Below, one piece after another: positions 1 through 8,639 of a DNA stretch of 64,000 nt (positions are counted from its first letter, which is position 1; each line of letters starts with the position of its first letter). Position numbers and translations under genes: made by a program. Origin of the DNA: Flavobacteriales bacterium (GTDB taxonomy: Bacteria > Bacteroidota > Bacteroidia > UBA10329); assembly GCA_021739695.1 (NCBI GenBank), contig JAIPBM010000020.1:1-64000 (forward strand), read 5' to 3'. The notes beneath the pieces were generated by a model, which was given only the letters and a program-made list of their open reading frames with translations, ran no database searches and had not been told where the DNA came from.

Positions 1-696
1 CCTCGTATTCAAGGAGGCCATTACCTGAGTGGCTTTACTCACCCCGAAGTGCCCATTTTCGTTTACAGCCAAGCCAATGGCTTGGAACTGCGCCCCATGA
101 AATGGGGGTTCATACCCAGTTGGTGCAAAGATGCCACCTTGGCCACCAAACTTTGGAACCAAACGTTGAATGTACGGAGCGAAAGCATGTTCGAAAAAAC
201 CTCATTCCGTGCTGCGGCCAAGGACCAACGAGGCATTGTGCTGCTTCAGTCCTTTTACGAGCATCATCATTTTGGCAAACAGAGCTATCCTTTCAATATC
301 CGCCTCCGCTCGGAAGAAGCTATGTATGTGGCCGTGATTTGGGATGAGTGGGTAGATAAGCTGAGCGGAGAACTGCGGCCAACCTTCAGCATTGTAACGG
401 TAGAAGGCAACGAACTGATGGCCGTGTTGCACAATAACCCCAAGTTAGAAGGGCCGCGCATGCCTCTCATTCTGAAGGAAGAAGCAGTAGAACAGTGGCT
501 GATGGGCGATGGAGCAGAAAGCAAAGAACAGCTCTTGGCGCTGTGCAAACCCTTTGCTGCCAGCGAGATGAAGGCGCATGCCGTGCAAAAGCTAAGCGGC
601 AAAGCGGCATTGGGCGATGTGAAAGAAGCCACACAGGTCTTCGAATATCCTGAATTGATGTTCGATACGGATCTGATGGATGCCTTGAGTGACTGA
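1..696 (+). CDS. SRAP/YedK-family abasic-site DNA-protein crosslink protein, 5' end missing
   Basis: This is the C-terminal part of an SOS response-associated peptidase (HMCES/YedK) protein; the reading frame is open from base 1, so the true start and the catalytic Cys2 lie left of the window. A GTG at 49 is an internal codon, not the start. Visible family hallmarks are WGFIP, the NVRSES stretch (N-x-R-x-E-like), a Glu in FYEH, and a His in LHNNP followed by RMPLIL. In this family Cys2 links covalently to abasic sites in single-stranded DNA, helped by the Asn, Glu and His. The gene stands apart from the sigma-factor operon that follows. Confidence 0.88.
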   Translation, partial: PRIQGGHYLSGFTHPEVPIFVYSQANGLELRPMKWGFIPSWCKDATLATKLWNQTLNVRSESMFEKTSFRAAAKDQRGIVLLQSFYEHHHFGKQSYPFNIRLRSEEAMYVAVIWDEWVDKLSGELRPTFSIVTVEGNELMAVLHNNPKLEGPRMPLILKEEAVEQWLMGDGAESKEQLLALCKPFAASEMKAHAVQKLSGKAALGDVKEATQVFEYPELMFDTDLMDALSD

Positions 697-758
697 AGCC
701 GGCCCTGAGGTTTCATTCCAAATCTTACACCAATACCCTGGAATTCCATAACGCAAGC

Positions 759-1331
759 TTGCGGCTTGAGTGCTTATTTCGTTGCGCAACGAAAACCACG
801 GTCATCCATCGCTCCGATTTCCATAGTATCTACGCTGAATATGCAGCCCTCGTGTATAACGCGTGCCTCAACTATTTGCAAAACGCCCAAGATGCAGAAG
901 AGGTAACACAGGATGTGTTTCTGAAAGTGCACGCCAAGATGGATGGCTTCAAGGCCGAAGCAGAACTGAAAACCTGGATCTATCGCATAGCCATTAATCA
1001 GTGCCTCGATTTTCTAAGAGCCAAGAAACGCCAGAAACGTTTCGGTTTCCTGCTTTCCATCGGAACTGCGGTGGAGGAAAATTCAGCTGCTTTTGCAGCG
1101 TTCAATCATCCAGGTGTGCAATTGGAGGATAAGGAGGGAATCGCGCACATTTTTGCCTGTATCAATCAATTGCCCGAAAGGCAGAAGACAGCCTTGCTGC
1201 TGAAAAGCATGGAGCATCTATCGCAAAAGGAGATTGCCGAGGTGATGGCGCTTTCCGAAAAAGCAGTGGAATCCTTGCTTTCGCGTGCTAAAGCCAATTT
1301 GAAGGTAGATTTGAAAAAGCGCGAAGGATAG
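759..1331 (+). CDS. ECF-type RNA polymerase sigma factor
   Basis: A 190-aa sigma-70 family ECF factor. Region 2 is recognisable around residues 25-95, with a DAEEVTQDVFLKV stretch and TWIYRIAINQCLDFLR. Region 4 follows near residues 130-185 (LPERQKTALLLK, then SQKEIAEVMALSEKAVESLL), the helix-turn-helix that reads the -35 box. The track start is a TTG at 759; the frame is open further upstream without a better ATG, so the exact N-terminus is uncertain. It heads a run of genes with 31-bp or overlapping spacing: a short membrane protein (likely anti-sigma), a Spy-like periplasmic protein and the MbnP/MbnH pair. Inference: envelope metal or redox stress is sensed outside and relayed through this factor. 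Confidence 0.92.
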   Translation: MRLECLFRCATKTTVIHRSDFHSIYAEYAALVYNACLNYLQNAQDAEEVTQDVFLKVHAKMDGFKAEAELKTWIYRIAINQCLDFLRAKKRQKRFGFLLSIGTAVEENSAAFAAFNHPGVQLEDKEGIAHIFACINQLPERQKTALLLKSMEHLSQKEIAEVMALSEKAVESLLSRAKANLKVDLKKREG

Positions 1332-1361
1332 GCAAAGAATCATCGTCTAAGGATTGAAGCG

Positions 1362-1640
1362 ATGCAAGAAATGAAGGAACTGGAAATGTTGAGGAAAGTG
1401 AATCGGGTAGGGGCTCCGCCCTTTCTTTTTACGCGTATTGAGGCGCGGATTCAAGCACAATTGAACGAACAGTTACCTGTTAGATGGGTATGGGTTTCGC
1501 TCAGCACCATGCTGTTACTTGTTGTGGTAAACACGCTCATTTTGGTTGGTAATACACAGCATTCCAACGCATCGAATAGCGGCATCCACCACATTTCGGA
1601 AGAAATGGGAATGCAGACATCCAATCAACTTTACCGATGA
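1362..1640 (+). CDS. Short single-pass membrane protein, probable anti-sigma factor
   Basis: A 92-aa protein with a soluble N-terminal part of about 42 residues, one transmembrane helix (about residues 43-62, rich in L and V) and a short tail of about 28 residues. No catalytic motif is visible and I cannot assign a named domain. Its position directly after an ECF sigma gene, its topology and its overlap with the next gene (ATGA, 1637-1640) are typical of a minimal membrane anti-sigma factor that holds the sigma factor at the inner membrane. The anti-sigma role is inferred from context only. Confidence 0.7.
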   Translation: MQEMKELEMLRKVNRVGAPPFLFTRIEARIQAQLNEQLPVRWVWVSLSTMLLLVVVNTLILVGNTQHSNASNSGIHHISEEMGMQTSNQLYR

Positions 1641-2110
1641 AAAAGACACAATTATTGACCGTTTTAGTAGCCGTGCTGGTGCTACTTAATGTGGGAACGC
1701 TTGGTTTTCTGCTCTTAGGCAGACCGCATGGGCCACATCCACCGCATATGAAAGGGGAACAAGGTCCCAAAGCAAGGATAGAAGAACGTCTTTCATTCAC
1801 AGCAGAGCAGGAAAAGGCCTTTCAGGGTTTGATAGAAGAGCATCGGTCACAGATTTGGGCCAAGGATGAGGAAATGATGGCCGCTCGAAACATGCTTTAC
1901 GCGCAATTGTCCGATGGCGAGACAGCCAATAGCGATTCTCTTTTGGGCGCCATAGGTCGTATTCAGCAAGAAGTGGAACAGATCCATTTCGCGCATTTCG
2001 AACAGATCCGCGGTCTGTGCACAGTAGAGCAATTGCCCGCCTACAACGAACTGACCAAGGAATTGGCTACGTATTTCAGTCAACCCAAAGGTCCAAAGCC
2101 AAAACATTGA
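1637..2110 (+). CDS. Spy/CpxP-like periplasmic heavy-metal sensor/chaperone
   Basis: A 157-aa protein with an N-terminal membrane anchor or signal helix (residues 1-27), then a His/Pro-rich stretch (RPHGPHPPHMKG), then a mostly helical, charged domain starting LSFTAEQEKAF. The order of anchor, His-rich linker and LTxEQ-type helical domain fits the Spy/CpxP/ZraP family (LTXXQ, heavy-metal resistance) of periplasmic proteins; the family is known for envelope-stress chaperoning and metal sensing. It starts inside the end of the preceding anti-sigma-like gene and its stop overlaps the TTG start of the MbnP gene, so all three are probably translated together. Direct metal binding by the His cluster is inferred. 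Confidence 0.75.
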   Translation: MKKTQLLTVLVAVLVLLNVGTLGFLLLGRPHGPHPPHMKGEQGPKARIEERLSFTAEQEKAFQGLIEEHRSQIWAKDEEMMAARNMLYAQLSDGETANSDSLLGAIGRIQQEVEQIHFAHFEQIRGLCTVEQLPAYNELTKELATYFSQPKGPKPKH

Positions 2111-2778
2111 AAAGGCTCGTCCTAAGTAGCTTCCTCCTATTCGTTTACGGAACGATAGTGGCACAAACCCTTCGGTTTCAGCCTTCATTTCATCAACTTC
2201 CTTTGGTATTGGATAGCAGCTATGTGACTGCCGATAGCACTACAGTCGCTGTTTCCATACTGCGATTTTACGTTTCCCACGTTCAGCTTTTGAATGGAGA
2301 AGAAGTGGTTTGGCTAGAGTCCGATAGCTATCATCTGGTAGATGCGGCTGATTCGGCTTCGTTGCAAATCGTGCTTCCCTCAGGTGTCAAGGCCGATGGG
2401 CTTTCATTCCTTTTAGGATCGGATAGTCTTGCGAATGTTTCGGGTGCCATGGGTGGCGACCTCGACCCAAGCAGAGGCATGTATTGGGCGTGGAACAGCG
2501 GCTACATCAACTTCAAGTTGGAAGGAACGAGTCCTATCTGTACTTCACGGAACAATGAGTTTCAATTTCATCTGGGCGGATATGCCTATCCGAATGCCAC
2601 GGTGCAGCAGGTGAAGCTAGAACTGTCGGATGCTTCTGTTACAGTTCTTGTTGATGTAGCTCAATTGCTGGAAACCGTTGACCTGAAAGCACTTTCCATG
2701 GTCATGTCTCCGGGTGCGGAAGCTGTTGCCTTGTCCAAGCAGGCTGCCACCATTTTTCGTGTAAAAGATGAAGAGTAG
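2107..2778 (+). CDS. MbnP-like periplasmic copper-associated protein
   Basis: An MbnP family protein ('metallo-mystery pair', P partner), 223 aa. I place the start at TTG 2107, whose last two bases lie in the previous gene's stop; this gives a signal peptide ending IVAQ. The longer in-frame start at 2017 would run into the neighbouring gene and spoil the signal peptide. Family hallmarks are the N-terminal FQPSFHQLPL, the central RFYVSHVQLL, the Asp/Ser-rich strand LVDAADSAS, and the aromatic MYWAWNSGYINFKLEG. In characterised MbnP a Trp is oxidised to kynurenine by MbnH and the protein binds copper; the Trp residues of the MYWAWNSG motif are candidates here (inference). The gene overlaps the MbnH-like gene by 11 bp. 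Confidence 0.88.
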   Translation: MKRLVLSSFLLFVYGTIVAQTLRFQPSFHQLPLVLDSSYVTADSTTVAVSILRFYVSHVQLLNGEEVVWLESDSYHLVDAADSASLQIVLPSGVKADGLSFLLGSDSLANVSGAMGGDLDPSRGMYWAWNSGYINFKLEGTSPICTSRNNEFQFHLGGYAYPNATVQQVKLELSDASVTVLVDVAQLLETVDLKALSMVMSPGAEAVALSKQAATIFRVKDEE

Positions 2779-3784
2779 AGCTGTTTTGCTGCTGGTTCTG
2801 ACTACTGTGCTGCTATCTGCCACGCAAGTCGGTCTGAGTAAAATAGAACTGGAGTATCCCGAAAGCTGGCCAAAGCCGCTCTACGATTTTGAAAAGAGCC
2901 CGTTGAGCAAGGAAGGCGTTGCCTTGGGTAGAGCACTCTTCTACGACCCGATACTTTCTGCCGATAGCAGCATTTCTTGCAGTAATTGCCATTTGGTGTA
3001 CACCGCTTTTACGCATGTAGATCACCAGCTCAGTCACGGCATTGGCGATAGCATCGGAACACGGAATTCCCCAGCGCTGATGAATTTGGCATGGAGCAAA
3101 CACTTCATGTGGGATGGCGCGGTAAATCATTTGGATGTGCAGGCATTGGCTCCGATAACTCACCCAGCCGAGATGGGAGAGACCTTGCCAAACGTAATTG
3201 CCAAACTGCAACGGTCATCCAGCTATCCGCAGTTGTTCCAAACAGTTTTTGGCGATAGCATTATCACAGGGCAGCATTTGCTCAAAGCCTTGGCGCAGTT
3301 TCAACTGACCTTGGTTTCTTCTCATTCCAAATACGACAAATTCAAAGCGGGTGAAGCGGAATTTACCGAACAGGAACAACTTGGCTATGCACTTTTTAAA
3401 AGCAAATGTGGTTCGTGCCACAAGGAACCTTTATTCACTAATGGCGACTTCGCCAATAGCGGTCTGCCAATGGATACCACCTTGAATGACCTTGGTAGAA
3501 TGAACATCACCCAGTTGGCTTCAGATTCCTTACTGTTTAAAGTACCAACGCTGCGGAATATTGAGTTCTCTTATCCATACATGCACGATGGGCGTTTCAA
3601 AACCATTCGCGAAGTCTTGAATCATTACGATAGCGGTATTGTTCATTCGAATACCTTGGCCATTGAGCTTGAAGATGGTTTGCCACTCTCAAGTACTGAG
3701 AAGGTCGATCTCACCGCATTTTTGCTCACATTAACAGATAAGGAGTTCCTGTTCAATCCTGATTTCGCTTTTCCAAAAAACTAA
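2768..3784 (+). CDS. MbnH-like di-haem cytochrome c peroxidase/MauG family enzyme
   Basis: A 338-aa exported c-type di-haem protein with a signal-like N-terminus (about residues 1-24). Two haem-binding motifs are visible: CSNCH at residues 71-75 and CGSCH at 214-218. A YMHDGRF motif near residue 272 is typical of the bacterial cytochrome c peroxidase/MauG superfamily. Members use H2O2 to form a high-valent di-iron state; MbnH in particular oxidises a Trp on its MbnP partner. The start overlaps the MbnP gene by 11 bp, which strongly supports a functional pair. It could instead be an ordinary cytochrome c peroxidase, but adjacency to MbnP makes the MbnH role the better guess. Confidence 0.9.
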   Translation: MKSRAVLLLVLTTVLLSATQVGLSKIELEYPESWPKPLYDFEKSPLSKEGVALGRALFYDPILSADSSISCSNCHLVYTAFTHVDHQLSHGIGDSIGTRNSPALMNLAWSKHFMWDGAVNHLDVQALAPITHPAEMGETLPNVIAKLQRSSSYPQLFQTVFGDSIITGQHLLKALAQFQLTLVSSHSKYDKFKAGEAEFTEQEQLGYALFKSKCGSCHKEPLFTNGDFANSGLPMDTTLNDLGRMNITQLASDSLLFKVPTLRNIEFSYPYMHDGRFKTIREVLNHYDSGIVHSNTLAIELEDGLPLSSTEKVDLTAFLLTLTDKEFLFNPDFAFPKN

Positions 3785-3858
3785 TTCCACACCTACCGAA
3801 GGATACATCAACAACTGACGTCTAAACTTTCAAATCATCATTCATATCCATTTATCCC

Positions 3859-5199
3859 ATGAACAAAATTCTTGCGTCCTTTTTCTCGCTGACCATTGTT
3901 GGGCAGGTAGCTGCTCAAACAGACCCGGCCATAACTTCTTGGCTTCAGAACAACACTCAAACAGGAACCTACTACACTTCAGGTAATTCCACTGCCATTA
4001 GCAATGGCATACTGGTCAATTGTCAGGAGGTAGAATATTCGGACAACTTCGTGTATGTGCATACCGAAGGCATTCCAGCTTATCCAACAGGGCCGTTTTT
4101 AGATGGAAATCCATCGGTGGCCACGTCTCAAGGGGCTATCTACAAGTTCCCATTGAATCCAACGCAGAATACTGGGACATTAACAGCAACTACTGGTGGG
4201 ACAATTGGCGTTTTCATCAATGGCGTTTCGTTGTTCGATTACCGCGATGGTGTTGCTTGGAATCCGAATACCAGCGCGTTGTGTGGAGGCCCTGGAAACC
4301 CAACCTGTCCGGGTGGACCAATGGCAACGATGGCTTGGAATCGTGATGCCGTTCCAGCCGAAATGGGTGGTTTCGATTGCTCAAAAGCACATCCAGCAAT
4401 GGGAAACTATCACCATCATCAGAATCCTTCTGCTTTCAATCTTGATATCAATGTGGTTTCTACTATCTGCAACCTATATGATGCTGAAGGGCTTTATGCC
4501 ATTAATCCGAATCAGCATTCACCACTTTTAGGATTTGCCTATGATGGATTTCCTATTTATGGTGCGTATGGCTACGCCAATGCGGATGGAACTGGAGGAA
4601 TAACCCGTATAAAGTCTGGCTACGAGTTACAGACTGCCACAACTAGAACCAATGGTCCAGCTGTGAATGTCACGTATTTCGCAGGATATTTCAGAGAAGA
4701 TTATCAATGGGTGGCACATCCTGGAGAAGAAGATTATTTGGATGTACACAACGGTCGTGTTTGTATTACGCCCGAATATCCGAACGGAACCTATGCTTAC
4801 TTCTGCACGGTTGACGAGAATTGGAATTCAGCTTATCCGTATGCAGTTGGTCCTACATTCTACGGCACCTATGCCAATAGAAAGGTGACTTCGGTAACGG
4901 AAGTAACGACCGTTTACACGCCATCTGTTACAGGAATTGCATCTCAGGATATGGATGTGAAATTCACCGTATTCCCTAATCCAAGTACAGATCTGATCGC
5001 TTTGCAGATCTCAGGAATGACTGATCATGATATGCCAGTTGAGGTTTACGACATGCAAGGTAAATTGATCACTACAGGTGTTATCCGTCAGGGAACAACT
5101 ATTTGGTACTTAGACACGAAAACCATGTATGATGGAACCTACATCGTAAAAGTTGGAACCTCAGGAGCTACCAAAACAGTAGTGCTTGCAAGAAATTGA
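3859..5199 (+). CDS. YHYH-domain secreted protein with T9SS C-terminal sorting domain
   Basis: A 446-aa exported protein: signal peptide to about residue 20 (ending QVAAQ), a YHYH domain over roughly residues 80-350, and a type A T9SS sorting domain from about 370 (FPNPSTDLIALQ, then MYDGTYIVKV, ending VVLARN). YHYH-domain signatures are GNYHHHQNP, GFAYDGFPIYGAYGY and several paired Cys (LCGGPGNPTC, FDCSKAH). The biochemical role of YHYH proteins is not established; His clusters suggest metal binding. It lies 74 bp downstream of the MbnH-like gene on the same strand and is followed by a strong terminator, so it is probably the last gene of the MbnP/MbnH operon. Confidence 0.88.
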   Translation: MNKILASFFSLTIVGQVAAQTDPAITSWLQNNTQTGTYYTSGNSTAISNGILVNCQEVEYSDNFVYVHTEGIPAYPTGPFLDGNPSVATSQGAIYKFPLNPTQNTGTLTATTGGTIGVFINGVSLFDYRDGVAWNPNTSALCGGPGNPTCPGGPMATMAWNRDAVPAEMGGFDCSKAHPAMGNYHHHQNPSAFNLDINVVSTICNLYDAEGLYAINPNQHSPLLGFAYDGFPIYGAYGYANADGTGGITRIKSGYELQTATTRTNGPAVNVTYFAGYFREDYQWVAHPGEEDYLDVHNGRVCITPEYPNGTYAYFCTVDENWNSAYPYAVGPTFYGTYANRKVTSVTEVTTVYTPSVTGIASQDMDVKFTVFPNPSTDLIALQISGMTDHDMPVEVYDMQGKLITTGVIRQGTTIWYLDTKTMYDGTYIVKVGTSGATKTVVLARN

Positions 5200-5228
5200 A
5201 CACAGTATTTTAGTTCAATTTTAAACAG

Positions 5229-5264
5229 AACGGGCTGCAACCATTGGTTGCAGCCCGTTTTCTT
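5229..5264 (+). terminator. Rho-independent terminator after the YHYH gene
   Basis: A hairpin with arms AACGGGCTGCAACCA and the matching TTGCAGCCCGTT, four-base loop region, followed by TTTCTTTC. It closes the sigma factor-MbnP-MbnH-YHYH operon. Confidence 0.88.
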
Positions 5265-5347
5265 TCTGTATGTCTGATGTGCTCGTAAAGCTTAATTTTC
5301 ACTATTCGAATTCATGAACAACTCATGAGAAGAATGTAAAGAGCTGA

Positions 5348-6070
5348 ATGACGCGAATTGAACTCATACTATTGGTGATAGGCGCTTTTTTTACAGCTTC
5401 GACCAGTAACGCACAATCCGTAACCAAAGGAGACATTCTTTACAGCAACTCGCTTTCCAATACAGACTCATTGGCCGATTGGAAAATGGAAGGTTCTGCT
5501 ACGGTATCGGCTGCAGATGGTTGGATGGAGATGTTTTCGCCAGATCAGAAAGACCATCATGTGTTCTGGTGTCCGATGGAGTTTCCTGCCGATTTTGTGG
5601 CAGAATGGGAGCTAAGGAACTTGAATCCGGCATCTGGACTTTGCATCGTGTTCTTTGCCGCCAAAGGTGTGAATGGCGAAGACATCTTTGATTCAAAGTT
5701 GAAGCACCGGAACGGGATATTCAAGCAATACACGAATGGCGACATCAGCAATTACCACATTTCTTACTACGCGAATACGCCCACGCAAAAAGATCGTCCC
5801 TTCAGTCATCTGCGTAAAAACCCAGGATTTCATAAAGTACATGTGGGAAAATCCGGGATTCCGGCCAATTCGGAATCTACTCATAAGATCACGCTCATCA
5901 AGAACAACAATCACATTCAAATGCTGTTGGATGGAAGCGTTATCATTGATTGGCTGGATGATGGAAAAGAACTTGGTGCTGTGCTAGGAAGTGGAAAGAT
6001 CGGATTCCGTCAAATGAAATGGACGCATTTTGCTTATCGGAATTTTCGCGTTTGGGAACTTAGTAAATAG
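5348..6070 (+). CDS. DUF1961 family exported protein (concanavalin A-like fold)
   Basis: A 240-aa protein with a signal peptide (cleavage near SNAQ, residue 23). The mature part follows the DUF1961 pattern: an early DILYSNSLS, an acidic-aromatic DHHVFWCPMEFP, WELRNLNPASGL, then a NYHISYYANT segment and RKNPGFHKV, ending in a GKIGFRQM strand. The family includes B. subtilis YesU, which sits in a rhamnogalacturonan-use cluster, and has a lectin-like beta sandwich; the activity is unknown. Here there are no pectin-degradation neighbours, so a sugar-binding or hydrolytic role is only a suggestion. Confidence 0.75.
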   Translation: MTRIELILLVIGAFFTASTSNAQSVTKGDILYSNSLSNTDSLADWKMEGSATVSAADGWMEMFSPDQKDHHVFWCPMEFPADFVAEWELRNLNPASGLCIVFFAAKGVNGEDIFDSKLKHRNGIFKQYTNGDISNYHISYYANTPTQKDRPFSHLRKNPGFHKVHVGKSGIPANSESTHKITLIKNNNHIQMLLDGSVIIDWLDDGKELGAVLGSGKIGFRQMKWTHFAYRNFRVWELSK

Positions 6071-6149
6071 TTAAGTGAACAAATAACCGACAACTCCCGA
6101 CTGAACCTTGGTGAAAAAGAAGTAGTTTAGTTTTACCAGCTTACATCCA

Positions 6150-6722
6150 TTGTCCAGCAAATCCATATCGAGGTTAGTCGTGCTGCTCGCAGTATCACTG
6201 GTATTGATGTATGTGGGTAAGCATTCGCCTTTAAGCGCATGTTTTACCATGGAATATTTGACTGAAACGATTTCAAGTTCAGGAGGATTTGGTGTTTTAC
6301 TGTTCATTTTGGCTTACGCCATAGGCACACTGATGAACATTCCTGGAGTCATATTTCTGTTCATCGCCTTCATGGTCTATTCAGGTATCACTGGAGTTGT
6401 GATCGGTTATTCAGGAACCTTGATTGCCATGGTGGTTCACTTTTTCTTTGTTCGAACCATGGGAGGCGAAGCACTTTCAGAGATCAAGCAACCGTTCATC
6501 AGAAAGCAGATGCAAAAACTGACCGACAATCCCATCAAAACAACGGTTATCCTACGATTGGTACTCTTCGTTTCTCCACCAGTCAATTACGCACTGGCGC
6601 TTTCATCCATCCGTTTTCGCGATTTTCTCATCGGTTCCATGATAGCCTTACCCGGAAATATTGTCTTCAATTACCTGTTAATGGTCTACGCCAAAGACTT
6701 CATCTTGGCTCAGTTTGCGTGA
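6150..6722 (+). CDS. VTT-domain (TVP38/TMEM64, DedA-like) inner-membrane protein
   Basis: A 190-aa polytopic membrane protein starting at TTG 6150. Hydrophobic segments lie near residues 7-21, 48-85, 88-106 and at the C-terminus. The central GVIFLFIAFMVYSGITGVV... region, the family-typical F-[VF]-R between helices and the conserved late RLVLFVSPPVNYALAL (matching the R-hydrophobic-P-x-N/P-x-x-x-N pattern) fit the VTT superfamily, whose members are linked to lipid scrambling and membrane homeostasis. Its end overlaps the permissive upstream extension of the next gene, but that gene probably starts later, at 6760. Confidence 0.8.
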   Translation: MSSKSISRLVVLLAVSLVLMYVGKHSPLSACFTMEYLTETISSSGGFGVLLFILAYAIGTLMNIPGVIFLFIAFMVYSGITGVVIGYSGTLIAMVVHFFFVRTMGGEALSEIKQPFIRKQMQKLTDNPIKTTVILRLVLFVSPPVNYALALSSIRFRDFLIGSMIALPGNIVFNYLLMVYAKDFILAQFA

Positions 6723-6759
6723 TTTTTATCACTGCAAGTCATTTTCGTTCTCTGTAACT

Positions 6760-7827
6760 ATGCATCGGAACATGATGCGGTTTCTCTTCACTTTCGTGCT
6801 GACTTTATTTCTGGTTGGTGTCTTTTCAGCACCTAGCGTTTGTAAGGCAGTGAATCCAACGGCAGATAGCAGCCGATTTGACGGTTTCGTCATAGCACTG
6901 GCATGGCCCAAGGCTTTGGCAAAGGAAACCAACGATTGGTACGATAACCTCATGCGCGGTATTGGTTTTAATGATGGCGGTTACTATCGTGTAGGCCATG
7001 CCGCGCTCGTTCTTGTAAATGCCAAAGACAGCAGCTGTCATTTCTTCGATTTTGGTCGATATCATACGCCTGTTGGCATGGGGCGCGTTCGAGATGAACA
7101 GAGCGATGTAGACCTGACGATGACCACACGGGCCCAGATCAACGGTAATCGAATCCAGAATTTTGACGAGATTCTGTGTGAATTAAGTTCCAATCCGGCC
7201 ACGCATGCTTCAGGCACCATGTATGCATCTTACGTTCGCATTCATTTCCAAAAAGCCTACGATGCAGTCAAAAGCTTGCAAGAAACTGGGTATGTGCCTT
7301 ACGGTCCATTTGAGGAAAACGGCACCAATTGTTCTCGGTTTGTGCGAACCATTATCCTTGCTGGCGATCCGAATTGGGCGCACGCCTTGCGCTTGGAAGT
7401 GGTGCCGATGATCACGCCAACCACACTTTATCCTGTGGCATCGCTTTACCACTGGACCAAGGTTCCAGGATGCTTGGATGAATTGACTGAGCGAAGAGTG
7501 ATCGAACTCAAGGAGTTGCCCGATACGCTATTTCGAGGAACCTTGCCCGCTCCTGAACCACCGGCAAACTTGCCAACAGATTGCCAATGGTTGGCTGGCG
7601 AAAGTGCTGGGTCTTGGTTTCATGTTTCATTGAATGGAAATGAGTTCCTCATCACCAGATACGCACCAACTGGTGTTCAGGAGTGCTCGGGATTTTTTCT
7701 ATTGCCCAGCGATTCAGATTTTGATCGTACACTTCCCTTTACCATCGATTATCCAAGTCATTGCAGCATCATCACCTTGCGACAAGAGCAACGCTCAATT
7801 GCTCTAAGGCTTAAACAGGGAGATTGA
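6760..7827 (+). CDS. Exported protein with permuted papain-like (LRAT/YiiX-type) motifs
   Basis: I start this gene at ATG 6760 (355 aa), because it gives a clean signal peptide (hydrophobic FLFTFVLTLFLVGVF, ending near CKAV); ATG 6772 or 6775 is also possible. The His in RVGHAALVLVN precedes the Cys in GTNCSRFV by about 120 residues. This His-before-Cys order and the NCxxF motif are typical of circularly permuted NlpC/P60 folds such as LRAT and YiiX, which act on amide or ester bonds of lipids or peptides. The C-terminal third (after about residue 275) has no clear homology to me. The exact substrate is unknown, and a non-enzymatic role cannot be excluded. Confidence 0.6.
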   Translation: MHRNMMRFLFTFVLTLFLVGVFSAPSVCKAVNPTADSSRFDGFVIALAWPKALAKETNDWYDNLMRGIGFNDGGYYRVGHAALVLVNAKDSSCHFFDFGRYHTPVGMGRVRDEQSDVDLTMTTRAQINGNRIQNFDEILCELSSNPATHASGTMYASYVRIHFQKAYDAVKSLQETGYVPYGPFEENGTNCSRFVRTIILAGDPNWAHALRLEVVPMITPTTLYPVASLYHWTKVPGCLDELTERRVIELKELPDTLFRGTLPAPEPPANLPTDCQWLAGESAGSWFHVSLNGNEFLITRYAPTGVQECSGFFLLPSDSDFDRTLPFTIDYPSHCSIITLRQEQRSIALRLKQGD

Positions 7828-7839
7828 CGGACGCTATTA

Positions 7840-8512
7840 TCATCGTGGTTTCGCAAACTTGAATCCGTTGTTGATCGCAAACATCGGATTGAAGATGATA
7901 ACGGCAGTGGCTTCATACCACTTGAAACCATTTTTGGCCATGGCAATGGTTCCTCGATGGATTCCTTCTCCCAAAAGAATTCCTGTCAATGGCGTCACGA
8001 TCAGGTCTTGAATACTGGGTTGCTCGATGCCAGCCTCTATGACATATTCAAACAGTACGGTATGCCCTAAACAGAATAATGACGACTGCCAAATATTGGC
8101 GTTTTGTGAACGGACGGCATTGTAAAGCAATGTTCCTTTGGTATGGATGTCCGATGTAGTTGACATACCACAGATCTTGATCGAAAACAGGAGGTTTAGT
8201 ATATGAGTTTTTCCAATTTCGAGTATATCTGTCGTCAACATCTTCCCATTGACTGATTTCTGGTGGAAGCACGGCCAAAATGCCATATCCCATAGCTTCG
8301 AAGGTGATAATTGGTATGCTACCGCGCCATATTTTTCGGCCGAATGTTCCCGCTTCATTTCTTAAACGGATGGTTCCGTTGTTCAACAATACGGGTGTGA
8401 ATCGTCCGGGTTCTTCCAACGATTGCAAATGCAACGAATCTGGTTGAGCGCTGACCATAAAATTCATCGCTGATAAGACCATTAGTATCACAGCATGGCA
8501 GACACGAGACAT
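7840..8512 (-). pseudogene. DUF3943 family protein, interrupted by a +1 frameshift
   Basis: Two minus-strand frames together make one protein. The first (start 8512) has a signal peptide (ending MVSAQ) and runs through FEAMGYGILAVLPPE to YVNYIGHPYQ. The second continues at GTLLYNAVRSQN and runs through SLFCLGHTVLFEYVIEAG and GEGIHR to the stop at 7840. Joined, they match the DUF3943 layout (xHPYxG, then an N-A-R-S-Q-N stretch). The join is at AAA 8137-8139 (TTT on the + strand): removing one A restores the frame. Either the gene is recently broken or a homopolymer sequencing error is present. Without the slip the product would be about 224 aa, probably an outer-membrane-associated protein. 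Confidence 0.8.
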
Positions 8513-8639
8513 TGCGATGGACGGTGCTGTTAAAATCCTCCCAAAAGTAGAATGCAGTCAATTGGCTATCTGTGACATGAATCAGGAAGAAGTGTTACAA
8601 ACATCAGTCTTCCTTGCGCACGCAATATGAACAGAAGGT

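Noticed and set aside
2017-2106. Longer N-terminus for the MbnP gene
   Set aside because: It lies inside the upstream gene and removes the clear signal peptide that begins at TTG 2107.
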